Shown: positions 41,298 through 52,500 of the stretch, one piece after another
Layout: every line of letters begins with the position of its first letter
Numbering within the stretch: position 1 is the stretch's first letter
Assembly (NCBI RefSeq): GCF_021018805.1
Contig: NC_086258.1
Span: 20,304,692 to 20,368,691 of the forward strand
Reading direction: 5' to 3'
Length of the DNA: 64,000 nt
DNA from: Prinia subflava
Lineage: Eukaryota > Chordata > Aves > Passeriformes > Cisticolidae
Made by a program: the position numbers and the translations under genes
The notes under the pieces: model-generated
The model's database searches: none
What the model was told of the DNA's origin: nothing
Seen by the model: only the letters and a program-made list of their open reading frames with translations

Positions 41298-42239
41298 TAA
41301 CCTGCATAGGAAACTCTCATCATCTTTGTGCGTTCTCAGCAGAATCAAAAAAAAAAACCCCAAAACCCTAAAAACATAACTAAAGATCACTATCTGTCTG
41401 CAAAGCAATTGGAAAGATTGGAAAGATTATAGGTAGTTCCTGCCATTTGCATGGTTTGGCTTGAAAAGCTATTTTTTGCATTGTGGATTTGTCCTAAACC
41501 AAGTTAGAGAGTAGTCAGTAAAAGCTTGACCACTATAAAAAGTCAAAATAGTAATTTCAAACTCCACTCAAACTTTTGTATTCCGGCTTGCTCTGTGCAG
41601 CCACAGCAGCATGCCAAGGAATTCTGCAGTAGTCAGGCTCCAGTGTACCTGTTTGCTTCCTCAGTGCAACCAGAGCATTACACAGAAACTGAGACAGCTC
41701 AGTTCCTCCTCAGTTCCCAGCATTAGCACCCTGCCTTCCCTCCCATCCCCAAACCCAGACTGCAGGACACTGACCGAAAACTCATACCATAACTTGTATT
41801 GTGTTGATTTCAGCCTTCTGTTCCAACCATTCCATTTGGTTCTTAAATCATTACAATATTGCAAACCTTGAAAGACATTCACAGGCTCACAGTGCTGCAT
41901 TAGGGAGAGATTTCCAAAAGGAAACCCCTCAGGTAACAACTGGTGCTTGCATGAAAGCCCCCAGTGATGCTGAACAAAGCTGGTGTCAGTCTGAACGGGT
42001 TTTACAAGATCAGCATAAACACTGGCTTAAAGGTTTTTTAAAAATATTATCTAATTAATATTTTAATTATTGTATGTACTTATGATGTTCAAAACAATGT
42101 TGAGTAATTGGGAAATAGTTGGCAATTGCTATGTGAAATTCAGTATATATTAAGTACAAAGTCACATCTAGAAAGGAAAACAAAGTGGGCTGGTTCCAAG
42201 GTCAAAGAGTAAGATTTATTTTACATATGCAGGACTTCT

Positions 42240-42424
42240 ATTCTCCCTCAACCTGTCAAGCATGGGGACAGGCTTTCCAGGGAAGTGGTGGAGTCATCAT
42301 CCCTAGAAGCATTCAAAAAACTTGTGGATAACGGCCCTTGAGGACGTGGTTTATTGGTGAGTGTGGTGATGGTTGGACTGGATGATCTTAGAGGCCTTTT
42401 CCAACCATAACAATCCTACAATTC
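42240..42424 (+). mobile_element. CR1 LINE 3' fragment (sense, different subfamily)
   Basis: Sense CR1-like 3' end: 'aagtggtggagtcatcatcc', 'ggttggactggatgatctta', 'gaggccttttccaaccataa'. It has the orientation opposite to its neighbours. Confidence 0.8.
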
Positions 42425-42572
42425 CCTGAATTCCTGCAGGACTCAGTAGCTGTGCATCAGGAGTGGTTTGGGCGAGTTTCTTCTGCCAGGGTGCAGAGGG
42501 GACCATGACACTGCTTCAGCTATGCCCAGGGCCATGTCCTTGGCCTCTAGCCATGACCAGCAAGGCCAGCAC

Positions 42573-42941
42573 AGAATTACAGAGTCACAGAATCACACAG
42601 AATCACCAGGCTGGAAGAGACCTCCAGGATCATCGAGTCCAACCCAGCCCTAACACCTCAACTAAACCATGGCACCAGTGCCACATCCAGTCTGTCTTTA
42701 AACACATCCAGGGATGGTGACTCCACCACCTCCCCAGGCAGATCATTCCAGTACTTTATTACTTTTTCTGTGAAAAATTTTTCCTAATATCCAACCTGTA
42801 TTTCCCTTGGTGCAGTTTGAGACTGTGTCCTCTTGTTCTGTCAGTGCTGCCTGGAGAAAGAGACCAACCCCACCTGACACAGCCCCTTTCAGGGAGTTCT
42901 AGAGAGTTATAAGGTCACCTCTGAGTCTCCTTTTCTCCATT
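42573..42941 (-). mobile_element. CR1 LINE 3' fragment (antisense, longest)
   Basis: About 370 bp of antisense CR1: 'caggctggaagagacctcca', 'ggatcatcgagtccaaccca', 'gacagcccctttcagg'-like and 'gtcacctctgagtctccttt'. It ends next to the GC-rich region upstream of LUC7L3. Confidence 0.88.
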
Positions 42942-43089
42942 GTGTGCGCTCTGACACCGCACCAGGCTGGACACTGTCGTGACAGGTCACCGTCCGCAGT
43001 GATGACACCTCGCTGGGCACGACACCGTCTGTGTGGCACCCGCTGCCCCTCACGCGGAGCCACAGGCGGCTGCGGTCGCTCCGCGTTCT

Positions 43090-43337
43090 GGTGTTTGCCG
43101 GGACTCCCCGGTCCGCTATTTGCCGGGACTCCCGGGTCCGGTGTTTGCCGGGACTCCCCGGTCCGCTATTTGCCGGGACTCCTGGGTCCGGTGTTTGCCG
43201 GGACTCCCGGTGCGGCTTTTACCGGGACTCCCCGGTCCGGTGTTTGCCGGGACTCCCGGGTCCGGTGTTTGCCGGGACTCCCGGGTCCGCTATTTGCCGG
43301 GACTCCCCGGTCCGGTGTTTGCCGGGACTCCCGGTGC
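43090..43337 (+). repeat. 25-bp GC-rich minisatellite upstream of LUC7L3
   Basis: Ten head-to-tail units: eight of 25 bp and two of 24 bp, 248 bp in all. The core is TTTGCCGGGACTCCC, with two main unit starts (GGTGT or GCTAT) and ends CCGGTCC, CGGGTCC or CGGTGC. It ends about 80 bp before the TGCATTGTGGG promoter motif. Because most units are 1 mod 3 in length and stop-free, all three forward frames stay open across it. Confidence 0.93.
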
Positions 43338-43536
43338 GGCCCGCCCGCCCCGCCGCTGCCCGGGCCGGGCCCGGAGGCGCCGGGAGGGAGCGGAGCACGG
43401 CGGGCTCGGCCCGCGCGGTGCATTGTGGGCAGGGCAGCCGCCGTCGCCATTTTGTCTCTGTCAGGCGCGGCGCGGGCGGTCGGGGCGAGGAGGCCGAGCT
43501 GGTGTCTGGCGAGGGGGATTCGGCCCGCAGCTCACG
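43338..43536 (+). promoter_or_regulatory. LUC7L3: LUC7L3 CpG-island promoter and 5' UTR
   Basis: GC-rich, CpG-dense sequence directly before the LUC7L3 ATG. It holds TGCATTGTGGG at 43419-43429, which fits the 3' half of the ZNF143/THAP11 promoter motif, and GCCATTTTG at 43446-43454, a YY1-type site usual just downstream of housekeeping start sites. Transcription probably starts around 43420-43460. That position is inference. Confidence 0.65.
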
Positions 43537-46500
43537 ATGATATCGGCCGCCCAGCTCCTCGATGAGCTCATGGGCCGGGACAGGAACCTGGCCCCGGATG
43601 AAAAGCGCAGCAACGTGCGGTGGGACCACGAGAGCGTGAGTGCAGCGCGGCCGCCTCTCTCCTCCCTCCTTTTCTGCTCTCGCACACTGCGCGTGGCCGG
43701 GGGTTTGTCGGAGCGACGCGGGCGGTTTCTCTCGGCCGGGGACAACTGCGGGGAGGGGGCAGAGGGAAGGGGTGAGGCGCCGGCCAGAGCGGGGATTCCC
43801 CGTGGTTTGTCGGGGTGCGGGTCGGGCCCTCCGCGCCGGGCCCTGCATGGCGGCCTGGGGCGGGCCGGGCCTGGCCGTGCGCGGGAACAGCGCCGGCTCT
43901 CACGGAGGAGAGCAAGATTCCTGCACGGCCGGGCTGTTGTTGGGCTGCAGGAGGGACAGCCCCGGTGTTGGGGTGCCTGCGGGGGAAGGCTGTGCCCGCC
44001 GGTCCGGCTGTTAACGGGAACGGGAGTTTTCCAAAGGGCTTGTGGTGGCGGAGGTCTCCCGTAGTGAAACACAAAAACAAGGCGCCGGAGCGGTTAAAGG
44101 AATTCAGCACTTCTGAGTAGATGCTGCTGACTTACACGAAGAGGGATGAGACAGATGTTCTGGTTTGGGAGATAAATGTCTCAGGATCTCTTCCTGAGGG
44201 TGGTGCTGGGGGAGGAAAAAGAAGGGCACGCGCCTACCGCCTGTAATGTTTGGAGGTTGTACTACTACAAGGAAAAGCCGTAAGACTGTGCAGAGTGAGG
44301 ATTTGGGTAAGGAAAGCTTGATTCTTTCCGTATTTCCTCACTCAGAGCAATCTGCTTTGGGGTGGGGGGACGGACACTAACATAAACAAGACTGTTGCGT
44401 AGGAGCACTTACGGACTTTTGTTGATGTGGTGTTCATTCATTTTCTGTAATAAGTAGCCCAAACAAGACAACGTCGTTGTTGTTGTTGTTGTTATTATTA
44501 TTATTATTAATTGAGGTTTCTCCACTGCCTGAGCTTTAATGAATGATGAGTTAGTTTTGGCCGTCATAGTTGAATTGTAAGTTACTTGAGGAAAGCTCAG
44601 TGGTACCTACAGAGTTCCTATAGCTGCTGCTTTGGGAGACATGAACACTGATGAATTTTAAAATTGTATTTTCTGTCGTTCATGTTGCCTTTTTTGAGTT
44701 ACGGCATATGTTAAAAGAAAATCTCACAGTTACAATAATTTATCACTTAAGTGATAGGAATTTCTGTGGTTTAAGCTGCACAAAGCATTTAGCTCCCCTC
44801 CCTTTAGCATTAGGATGTTGTTTATTTGCGAGGAGGGAGAAATGCTTGGGTTTGGCTGTTCTAAATTGCATCTTAATCAATGACATTGCATGTTTTTATA
44901 TGGGATTTAGGTCATTATTTAGGAGGATAATACTTGTTTGAATTGGTTGAATTTGCATGATCTAAGGACCAATACCTATCTTACCTTAGATTTTTGAAGT
45001 GTGAGGAACCACTCCCCCCCTTGAAAAATGCTGCTCTATAGGTAAGCAGTGCATGTCAGGAAAAATTGTGAGTTGAGGAAGTTTTCATGAGCTTGTTTAT
45101 GTGTTTCTAGACTTACTTTATTAAGAAAAGAATTCAATTAGGTGTTCAGTTAAATATTTTCTTTTGATTGTGAATTTTTAAAAGGGACCAGTTAGGTGAA
45201 ATATATGAAATACAAGGTGAATGACTTGAGCCATGTTCATCCAGGTAGAACAGATAAGGGGATTGGTTTGGTTTATTCATTAAGGTGAGAAAAACTTCTT
45301 TCTTTGCTGACTCTTGTTTTCCCCATCATTCACTTTTAATAAGTTTAGATTACTTTCATCATCTTCAAATGAGCAAATCACAGAATATTTTCAATTTTTC
45401 TTTTCACTTGCAACTTCATGCTGGAGAGTTTGACTCTAACCAAAGCACTCCGTCTCTAAGCTGTTCAGGTTTGTTGTTGTAGAAACAGGCCCTTGTCTCT
45501 CCTTCCTGTCCTGGGACAGTTCAGAAAGTGAGAGCTGTCCTGTGACTGAGAGCACTGGGAAGGTGACAGTTCAGGCTTGAGCCTTCAGTCCTGCACGATC
45601 TGCTGCTGTTGGCTCTGCTTCTGCTTTTATTTAGGATTAAGTACAACCTTTCTGCAAGGAATGTTGTCCTAGGTTCCTATAGTCAACTGATGAGTTCATA
45701 AAACCCAACAATTACTCCTGTTAAACACGTGTTTCTGTTTGACTTTCTTTGTCACCTAAAGATTAAATTTGCAGTGCTGACATGTTTTAAAAGACAGGAA
45801 ATGCAGGTGAGGCTCAAATGGTAACATTAATTCCTGTGCCTGCTGTCCTGCTTTTCAGGTGAAATACCTGTGCTAATGTAGTTTCTTTTGAGATTAGGCA
45901 TAGATCAACATGCAGCCTGCTCAGTGCCAGCATGATGTTGTATTGATCCCAAAGTGTGGGATTTTATCGCATTTCATCAGTTTTGAACGTGGAAGGTTGT
46001 CACAAGAAGCTCATCTGTATTTTGCTTATCATTTGGAGATTGCATCGATGTGGCTATCAAACTGGAAGGTGCAGTAAATACAGGATGGAAGTGGAAAGTG
46101 TGGAAGCAGAGGGTGTGATAGCTCAGCGTTTGATTTATTTGCTGTGCCAATGATGCATGTCAATTATATTATAAAAGCTTTTGTAGAGCTTAAGTTCTTA
46201 CTTTAAAACTTTGACATTATTGAAGCCTTGAATTTTTAAAAATTGGAATTCCACTTGTGAGATATTTCAGTATGATGGCATGTCCTTAGGTGTTTAATCA
46301 TGGTTTTGGCAAAAAGCTTTGTTTTGTGTGCAAGAAGAAGTCACTAGTATCATATATTTTGGTCTTTCTGCTTACTATCATATCTGCAGACAAAAGTGTG
46401 TTTCTTTATGGATTCACACCTTCCTGCTTTACTATGCCACCTGCAGAAAGTAAATTCTTATGGGAACAGTGATTGCATACGAGTTCTGAGACAGCCCAGC

Positions 46501-49500
46501 ATGGGCTGCCCGTGCTCCTGTGGGATTTGAAATTTTGATGCTTCTTCAAGGCAAACTCGGGGCTTTCAGAAAGCAGAGAGGCACAAGGAGCTGTTCGAGA
46601 CAAATGGCTGTGGGCAATCATCTCTGATAATGCAGTTTCTCGAAGTGTAGGTTTGTATTCAGTCTGATGGGATGGTTTTAGCTATTTATGATGTGTTATG
46701 CTTTTACTTTTATAATGCCAGCGACCTAAACTGCTTTGTGTCTAGGTAGAATTTAAGGACTTAATCCTCTGGGGCATGGAGGGAGAGCACCTAGCCTGCC
46801 ATTACCAATACTCTTCTGAAGACAAGTAACATTTGTCTTTAAGAGTGGGTTCGGGAGAAGGGCTGATGTTTGTTTGGGTTTGGGTGGGCGGGCATTGCTC
46901 TTAAAATGTTCCCTGCATGTGAGCTTTAATGAATTCAAAGAACTCAACTATGAGAAGGAATTTACTAGGTTTTGATGTGTAAGACAGTCTGCTGCATTTT
47001 ATTCTCAGCCTTTTTACTAGGAATTGTCTCCTTAAAGGAATTTGCTTATGTAATTGTTTATTACCGTTAGAGAGAGACTTCTCCATCAGTAAATAAATTT
47101 CCTGCAGAAGAGAAACATGTTAATGTAGAAGCATTAACAATATAGAGCTGTCAATAACTTCTTTTTATGACAAAGCTTTGAGCTGCTTCCCAAACTCCAG
47201 TTGAGCTTGCAATTCTTGCTATTAACTCAGTGGACTTGGATGTAGAGGATGCTGCTTTCCCACCTCCAAGAGATTTCAGGGATTAGTGAATTTGTGATGA
47301 AGAAGTGGAAAGTTCCAGGCATCCCTGTTTGTTACAGTGTAGTAGTGTCTTACCAAAATGTGAGCACTCAGGGGCTTTGAAACCCACGCTGTGCTTTGTA
47401 CTGCAGCAGCAGTTTGACAGGGGCACTTCTCTTTGCACCTTCTTGCTGGCAGAGTTGTCAGAATAATTCTGCAAAAAGGAATAAATGCTCTTTACCTGCA
47501 CAGGGAATTCTGCTTTCCAAACTGCCTGTTATGGAATGTGTTTTCATATTTTCATATTACTTGTGATTAACCTGATAAACCATGGGTGGGTGATGCCAGT
47601 TGAAATTCATCTCAGTCCTTTAGTGGTGCTGTGATGCTAAGCCATTCCTTGGCCCTTACTGTTCCCATCACCACTAATTACTTAGGATGATTAGAAGTGC
47701 AGTTGGTGTCCAGCCTGGGAAGGCAGATGTTGCACTTAGTGAGGCTGAGCTGCAATGATAACTGCAAGGTTCTGCAGGATTCCAGCAAGCTGTGTTTTCC
47801 TGTTGAAACAAATTCAGTTGAAGAGCACAATGAAATAGGAACGAGAGGGGAAGAAAATCGCTTCAGCCACACTGCTCTGAACCACTCTGAAGTGAGTGTT
47901 TCTCTGCAGGCTGCTTCCCAGGAGGGAATGTCAGATAATTGACTGAGTGCCATCCTAGTGCTAGAGCTGGTAGGAGAAAATTATGGCAGCATTTTAGTAA
48001 ATGTATGTCATTATTTTCGATTTGAGTTTTTTGTTTGTTTGATATGGCTTGTGATATTTTGAGGTTTTTAATATATAAATAATTAATGCCGTGTATGGTG
48101 TGTTTTAAACCTCATATGTTAGTATTGGTTGCTGCAACTTTTGGGTGTAACCATCAGTTCATAAAAAGAGGATTTTCCTAGTAGTGCTGTTACATAATAA
48201 TTGTAATTCTTTCTGGTTTTGGTTGAGGGTGGGTTGTTTTGTTTTGTTCATCATACTTCTAATTACTTTTCCTTTCCTTCTTTTCTTACTAGTAGTTTCT
48301 AAACTGTTACAGGCCAGTTTGCCTAATTTTTTGGTTGACAGAAGATATTCTATAACCCTCTTAACAGTATGGTGTGGTCAGACTGTCACTACTGTGCTCT
48401 CTGTGTCTTAGGAAATTGTCTAATCCTTCTCTGAATTTTTTTGGGAAGTGTCTTTCCACTGATCCTTATACCTGGATGTGAGTATGAGAAAATGGAAGGA
48501 GAGAATGTATAGAGAAATTACATTTCTGTGGACTAGTACAGAAATCCATCCCAGAAACTGCTCCTTTGAAGCAACTCTGTAGTAAAACAAGGGATATTGC
48601 AGCTTTCAGAAAAGGGCAGATTCTGAAATCAGATTTTGTCCAGTAACTTTCTCTTTCCTTCTGAGGAAAAAAAAAAAGTCATTTCACATGTTTTCGTAAC
48701 TATTCTTGGTAAATTGCTTTGGATAGGTACCAGTGTCCAGACCTGGATCATGGGAGAGGTATTCAAATTACGCAATAAGAGATTTGTTTGTTTGTGGTTC
48801 TTGTCCATGATTTGTTAATAGAAAGCCTGATTGTTTTTCTGAGGAATCTGTGAAGCAGTCAGCAGAGTTTGAACTTCTGTAGCCTGATTTGCAGTCTGGC
48901 AGTTAGCTTGGGAAAAGAAATCGGGCTGACCAAAATAAATCAATTTGATCAACGGGTATCACAGGCTTTTTAGTGAGGTGGTGGGTTTGGGACCTCTCTC
49001 CTCACCCCTGTTTCTTCAGATGCTGCAGTCTGTGTCTTGGGAGATAAAATACAGCAAGTGTTTGTCCTCAGGGTATGTGAGAGGATTAGAACTAGGCTGT
49101 CATGCATTCACAGGCATTAGATCTGACAAAAATAAGAAACTGGTGTAATGTAAAGGAGGTGCTGGAACAACGTGCAGGCTGGTTTGGGATTTATACCTTA
49201 ATTAATGGCAGGCACATCTGTGGGAAGGGTCTAGTGAAAAGTTAATTATTGAAGGTGGTTTATGAAGTTAGGGATGGAAGTATTTCTGAGTCTACCCCTC
49301 TGGCTGTTCAGATTTCTGTGTTATGAACTTCAGGAATTGACCAACTTGATTAGCTAAGCCCATGCTCATGGATAAAGGTGAATCATTTTTTAACAAAAGC
49401 TGGTTTTATCCCATCATGTGTTAAGTACTTACTGACTAAAGTAACAGGTTTGTGGGTTTTTGAACTTTCTGGTGGTCAGTAATGAACCTGAGTCAATAAT

Positions 49501-52500
49501 GTAAAGCCAGACTGTGCAGAAACAAACCGAACCCTCTGTAGCTGGCAGGAGACCAGGTTAAAATGAATGTCTTCTCTGCCTGAAAAACTGTGTTTTAGAA
49601 ATAAAAGTGATTACATAAAATTTTCAGTTCAAGAGGCAAAAAATGATGCCTGTTTCTTTTCTTCTCTGTCAGGTTTGCAAATACTACCTTTGTGGCTTTT
49701 GTCCAGCTGAATTATTTACAAATACCCGTTCTGATTTAGGTAAGTTTATAAGTCATGACATTTTTATTCACTTAAATGTAGTTATAGTTGAGCTTTTGTT
49801 TGCAAACTATGTTTTTAGCGTTTATAAACTATGTTAATTGCTTGGTCAGAACTTTTTTTTTTTTAAATTAATTTCTAGGGTTACCAGTGCTATACTATGC
49901 TAAACGTAATCTTAATTCCAGATCCTACTTTGTCTAAGTGAAAAAAACTTCTTAAATTTTCTTTTTCTTACTTTGTAAGCTAAATTACTGGATGATGTGG
50001 GGTGCTTTTTTCCTGTTCAAGTGTCAGTGTCTAATTTAGGTTATTCTGCCTGGGCAGGCTTTCAACCTATTTTTCAAACCCAGGTGTTTAGGATATTACA
50101 TTGTTTGTATTTACTGAGGTAAAACTTGATCTGGAAATTCTGTTTTTATGAAGACTTCATATTTAGAGTCTCTTTTAGTTTTATAATTATTAAGTGATGT
50201 TGGAGGTTTTTTTCTTTAATGTATCTTTTAAGCTCCAAGCAAAGGAAGCAGAAAGGCAGAAGCATGAAAGTCCGTGTGAAATGCCTGTAGCCCTTAGTGG
50301 TGCACAAACAAATGCTGGTGGAATATGAATACAACATTTAGGAATGCAGACTTAAGTTTTTTGTGTTGTGTTCTTAGGTCCGTGTGAAAAAATTCATGAT
50401 GAAAATCTACGCAAACAGTAAGTTTGTTGTTTGATACGTTAAAGCACATAGAGTTTCTGGTATCTTTGGAATTTGTTAATAGCAATCCAAACATTACCAA
50501 TTACTTGCTCTTTTTATTTGCAAAAATTTACTTATTTAAATATATAATATTCTCTTGCTGTGAGCAAGAATTTATAATTGTGTGTCTTGTTACCTAGTTT
50601 CCATCTGTTACAGCCTGATGTGAGCTCTGGTTTTAAATCTTTTCTCAGGTATGAGAAGAGCTCTCGGTTCATGAAGGTGGGCTATGAGCGAGACTTCCTG
50701 CGCTATTTGCAGAGCTTGCTCGCAGAGGTGGAGCGCAGGATCCGGAGGGGCCACGCTCGCTTGGCACTGTCACAGAACCAGCAGTCCTCTGGGGTGAGTC
50801 TGCAGCAGTCACTGAGGCAGCTTTTCCTGTAGCTGGCATCTTCAGGGTCGTATCTATTCAGGTAAAACTTAACTGTTACCCAGAAGATTCCTGATCAATA
50901 AGAGTTTCATCTGTTAGCCAGCAGATCACATCCGGTACTCATGGACGAGCCAGGTGCTCCACAGTCAGCAAGGGCCCTCTCTGTCCTTGCTATCTCTTGT
51001 TTCCCCAGAATGAGTTCTGTTCTCTGCCTGTCAAGTGTTGTCTTTACCCTGACAACTTCAGTTTCCCTTCTCTCCCCTAGCTGCACATTGCTCCCTCCCA
51101 GCTCTAGCAAGGAGTATCTTGTCCCCTGATGAATTGGAGCAGTGACTGTGGCCTGTGCTCTGTGAGTTGTGTGACTGCCAGGACAGCCTTGCTCCTTTCT
51201 GCTGCCCCACCTCACTGTTGTGTGCAAAGTCCAGTTCCTTCAGAAGGAGCTGTGCACAGTATCCAGTCTGAGATATCACTTGTGGAGCAGAGCAGAGAGA
51301 GCAGCAATAAGTCTGTTCTGGCAGCCTGCAGAGAGGACACTGCTGGCAAATATATCTTTGAAGTGAGATTCTTTTTGCATTTTACGCTCAGAATTTGAAA
51401 TTCAAAGCCCACAGAACTTCAAGTCATACTTGAATGTCTGCAAAGAAATGTAGTAGCTGCGTGGGAGTGTCCGAGTTTAAAGTTAGGACTTTGAATACAG
51501 TTTTCTTACCTTTTATGGGCCAGGACCTTGAACATTTTTGTTGATTTGGGAGAAATTAGTGTGACTAGACTTAACTCCACTTAAGGGTGGAGTAAATTGA
51601 GTCAAGGAGTGTTTTATATTAGACTGGACTCTTATTAGTAGCTTCTCGTGGGAGAAGATGCCAGGGGGAGATTATTCCCAAAGTGTCTTTGGAATATATG
51701 AAGACATGCATTTGTGTGATTAAGCTATTTTAACAAAAGAAGAAAAAAACTCAACAAAGAAAGGAAAAAACCCCATCTCACTCTTGTACTTTTTACAGGG
51801 AGCAGGACCTACCGGTAAAAATGAGGAGAAGATTCAGGTGTTAACTGACAAAATTGATGTACTGCTTCAACAGGTGAGGGGATTTTAACCCCCATAAGAG
51901 AGATCTCTTGCTTTTGTTACTTGATCAAAAATTAAACTTTAATTTCTTTATTGCCTTTTAGATTGAAGAGCTAGGTTCAGAAGGAAAGGTGGAAGAAGCA
52001 CAAGGAATGATGAAACTGGTTGAACAGTTAAAGGAGGAGAGAGAACTGCTGAGGTCTACAACTTCAGTAAGTAATGTGTTCATAGATCTGTGAGACAAAT
52101 CAAAATGTGGTGCACAGGACATTCTGAATAACCTTGTCCTTCCACTGGAGACATGCAAGGTCTGTGCAGAATTTATTACATAGTAACAGGACATTTGGCT
52201 TTGTTAATCCAGTGTGTTGATTAGGCATTCTACCTTGAGAGTGGGCTTCTTGCACACAGATTATGGAATTACTCACCCAGCAGTCCTGGAGGAGAGCTTG
52301 CACCTTCCTCTGGTTGAGGTCTCAGTTAAAATTTGCCCTGTAGCCTCTGCAGTATAATCCTACTGAACTACCAGAGTGGCTGTTACAGAGAGCCCTTGAG
52401 TCAGGGCTGTGACTAGACAGGCATTTGTCTGACTCTGAGAGCTACAGAAGCCAGAGGGGATGTGTGAAATATCAAGTTCCTGTTAATAAAAAGGAGCCTA

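Noticed and set aside
43033..44064. A 343-codon plus-strand open frame across the LUC7L3 promoter
   Set aside because: Not an independent gene: it is GC-rich minisatellite and 5' UTR, then LUC7L3 exon 1 in frame, then read-through into intron 1 past a good GTGAGT donor.
44159..44260. LTR-like start 'ttctggtttgggagataaat' in LUC7L3 intron 1
   Set aside because: Resembles avian LTR starts, but no matching end, target-site duplication or length can be shown.
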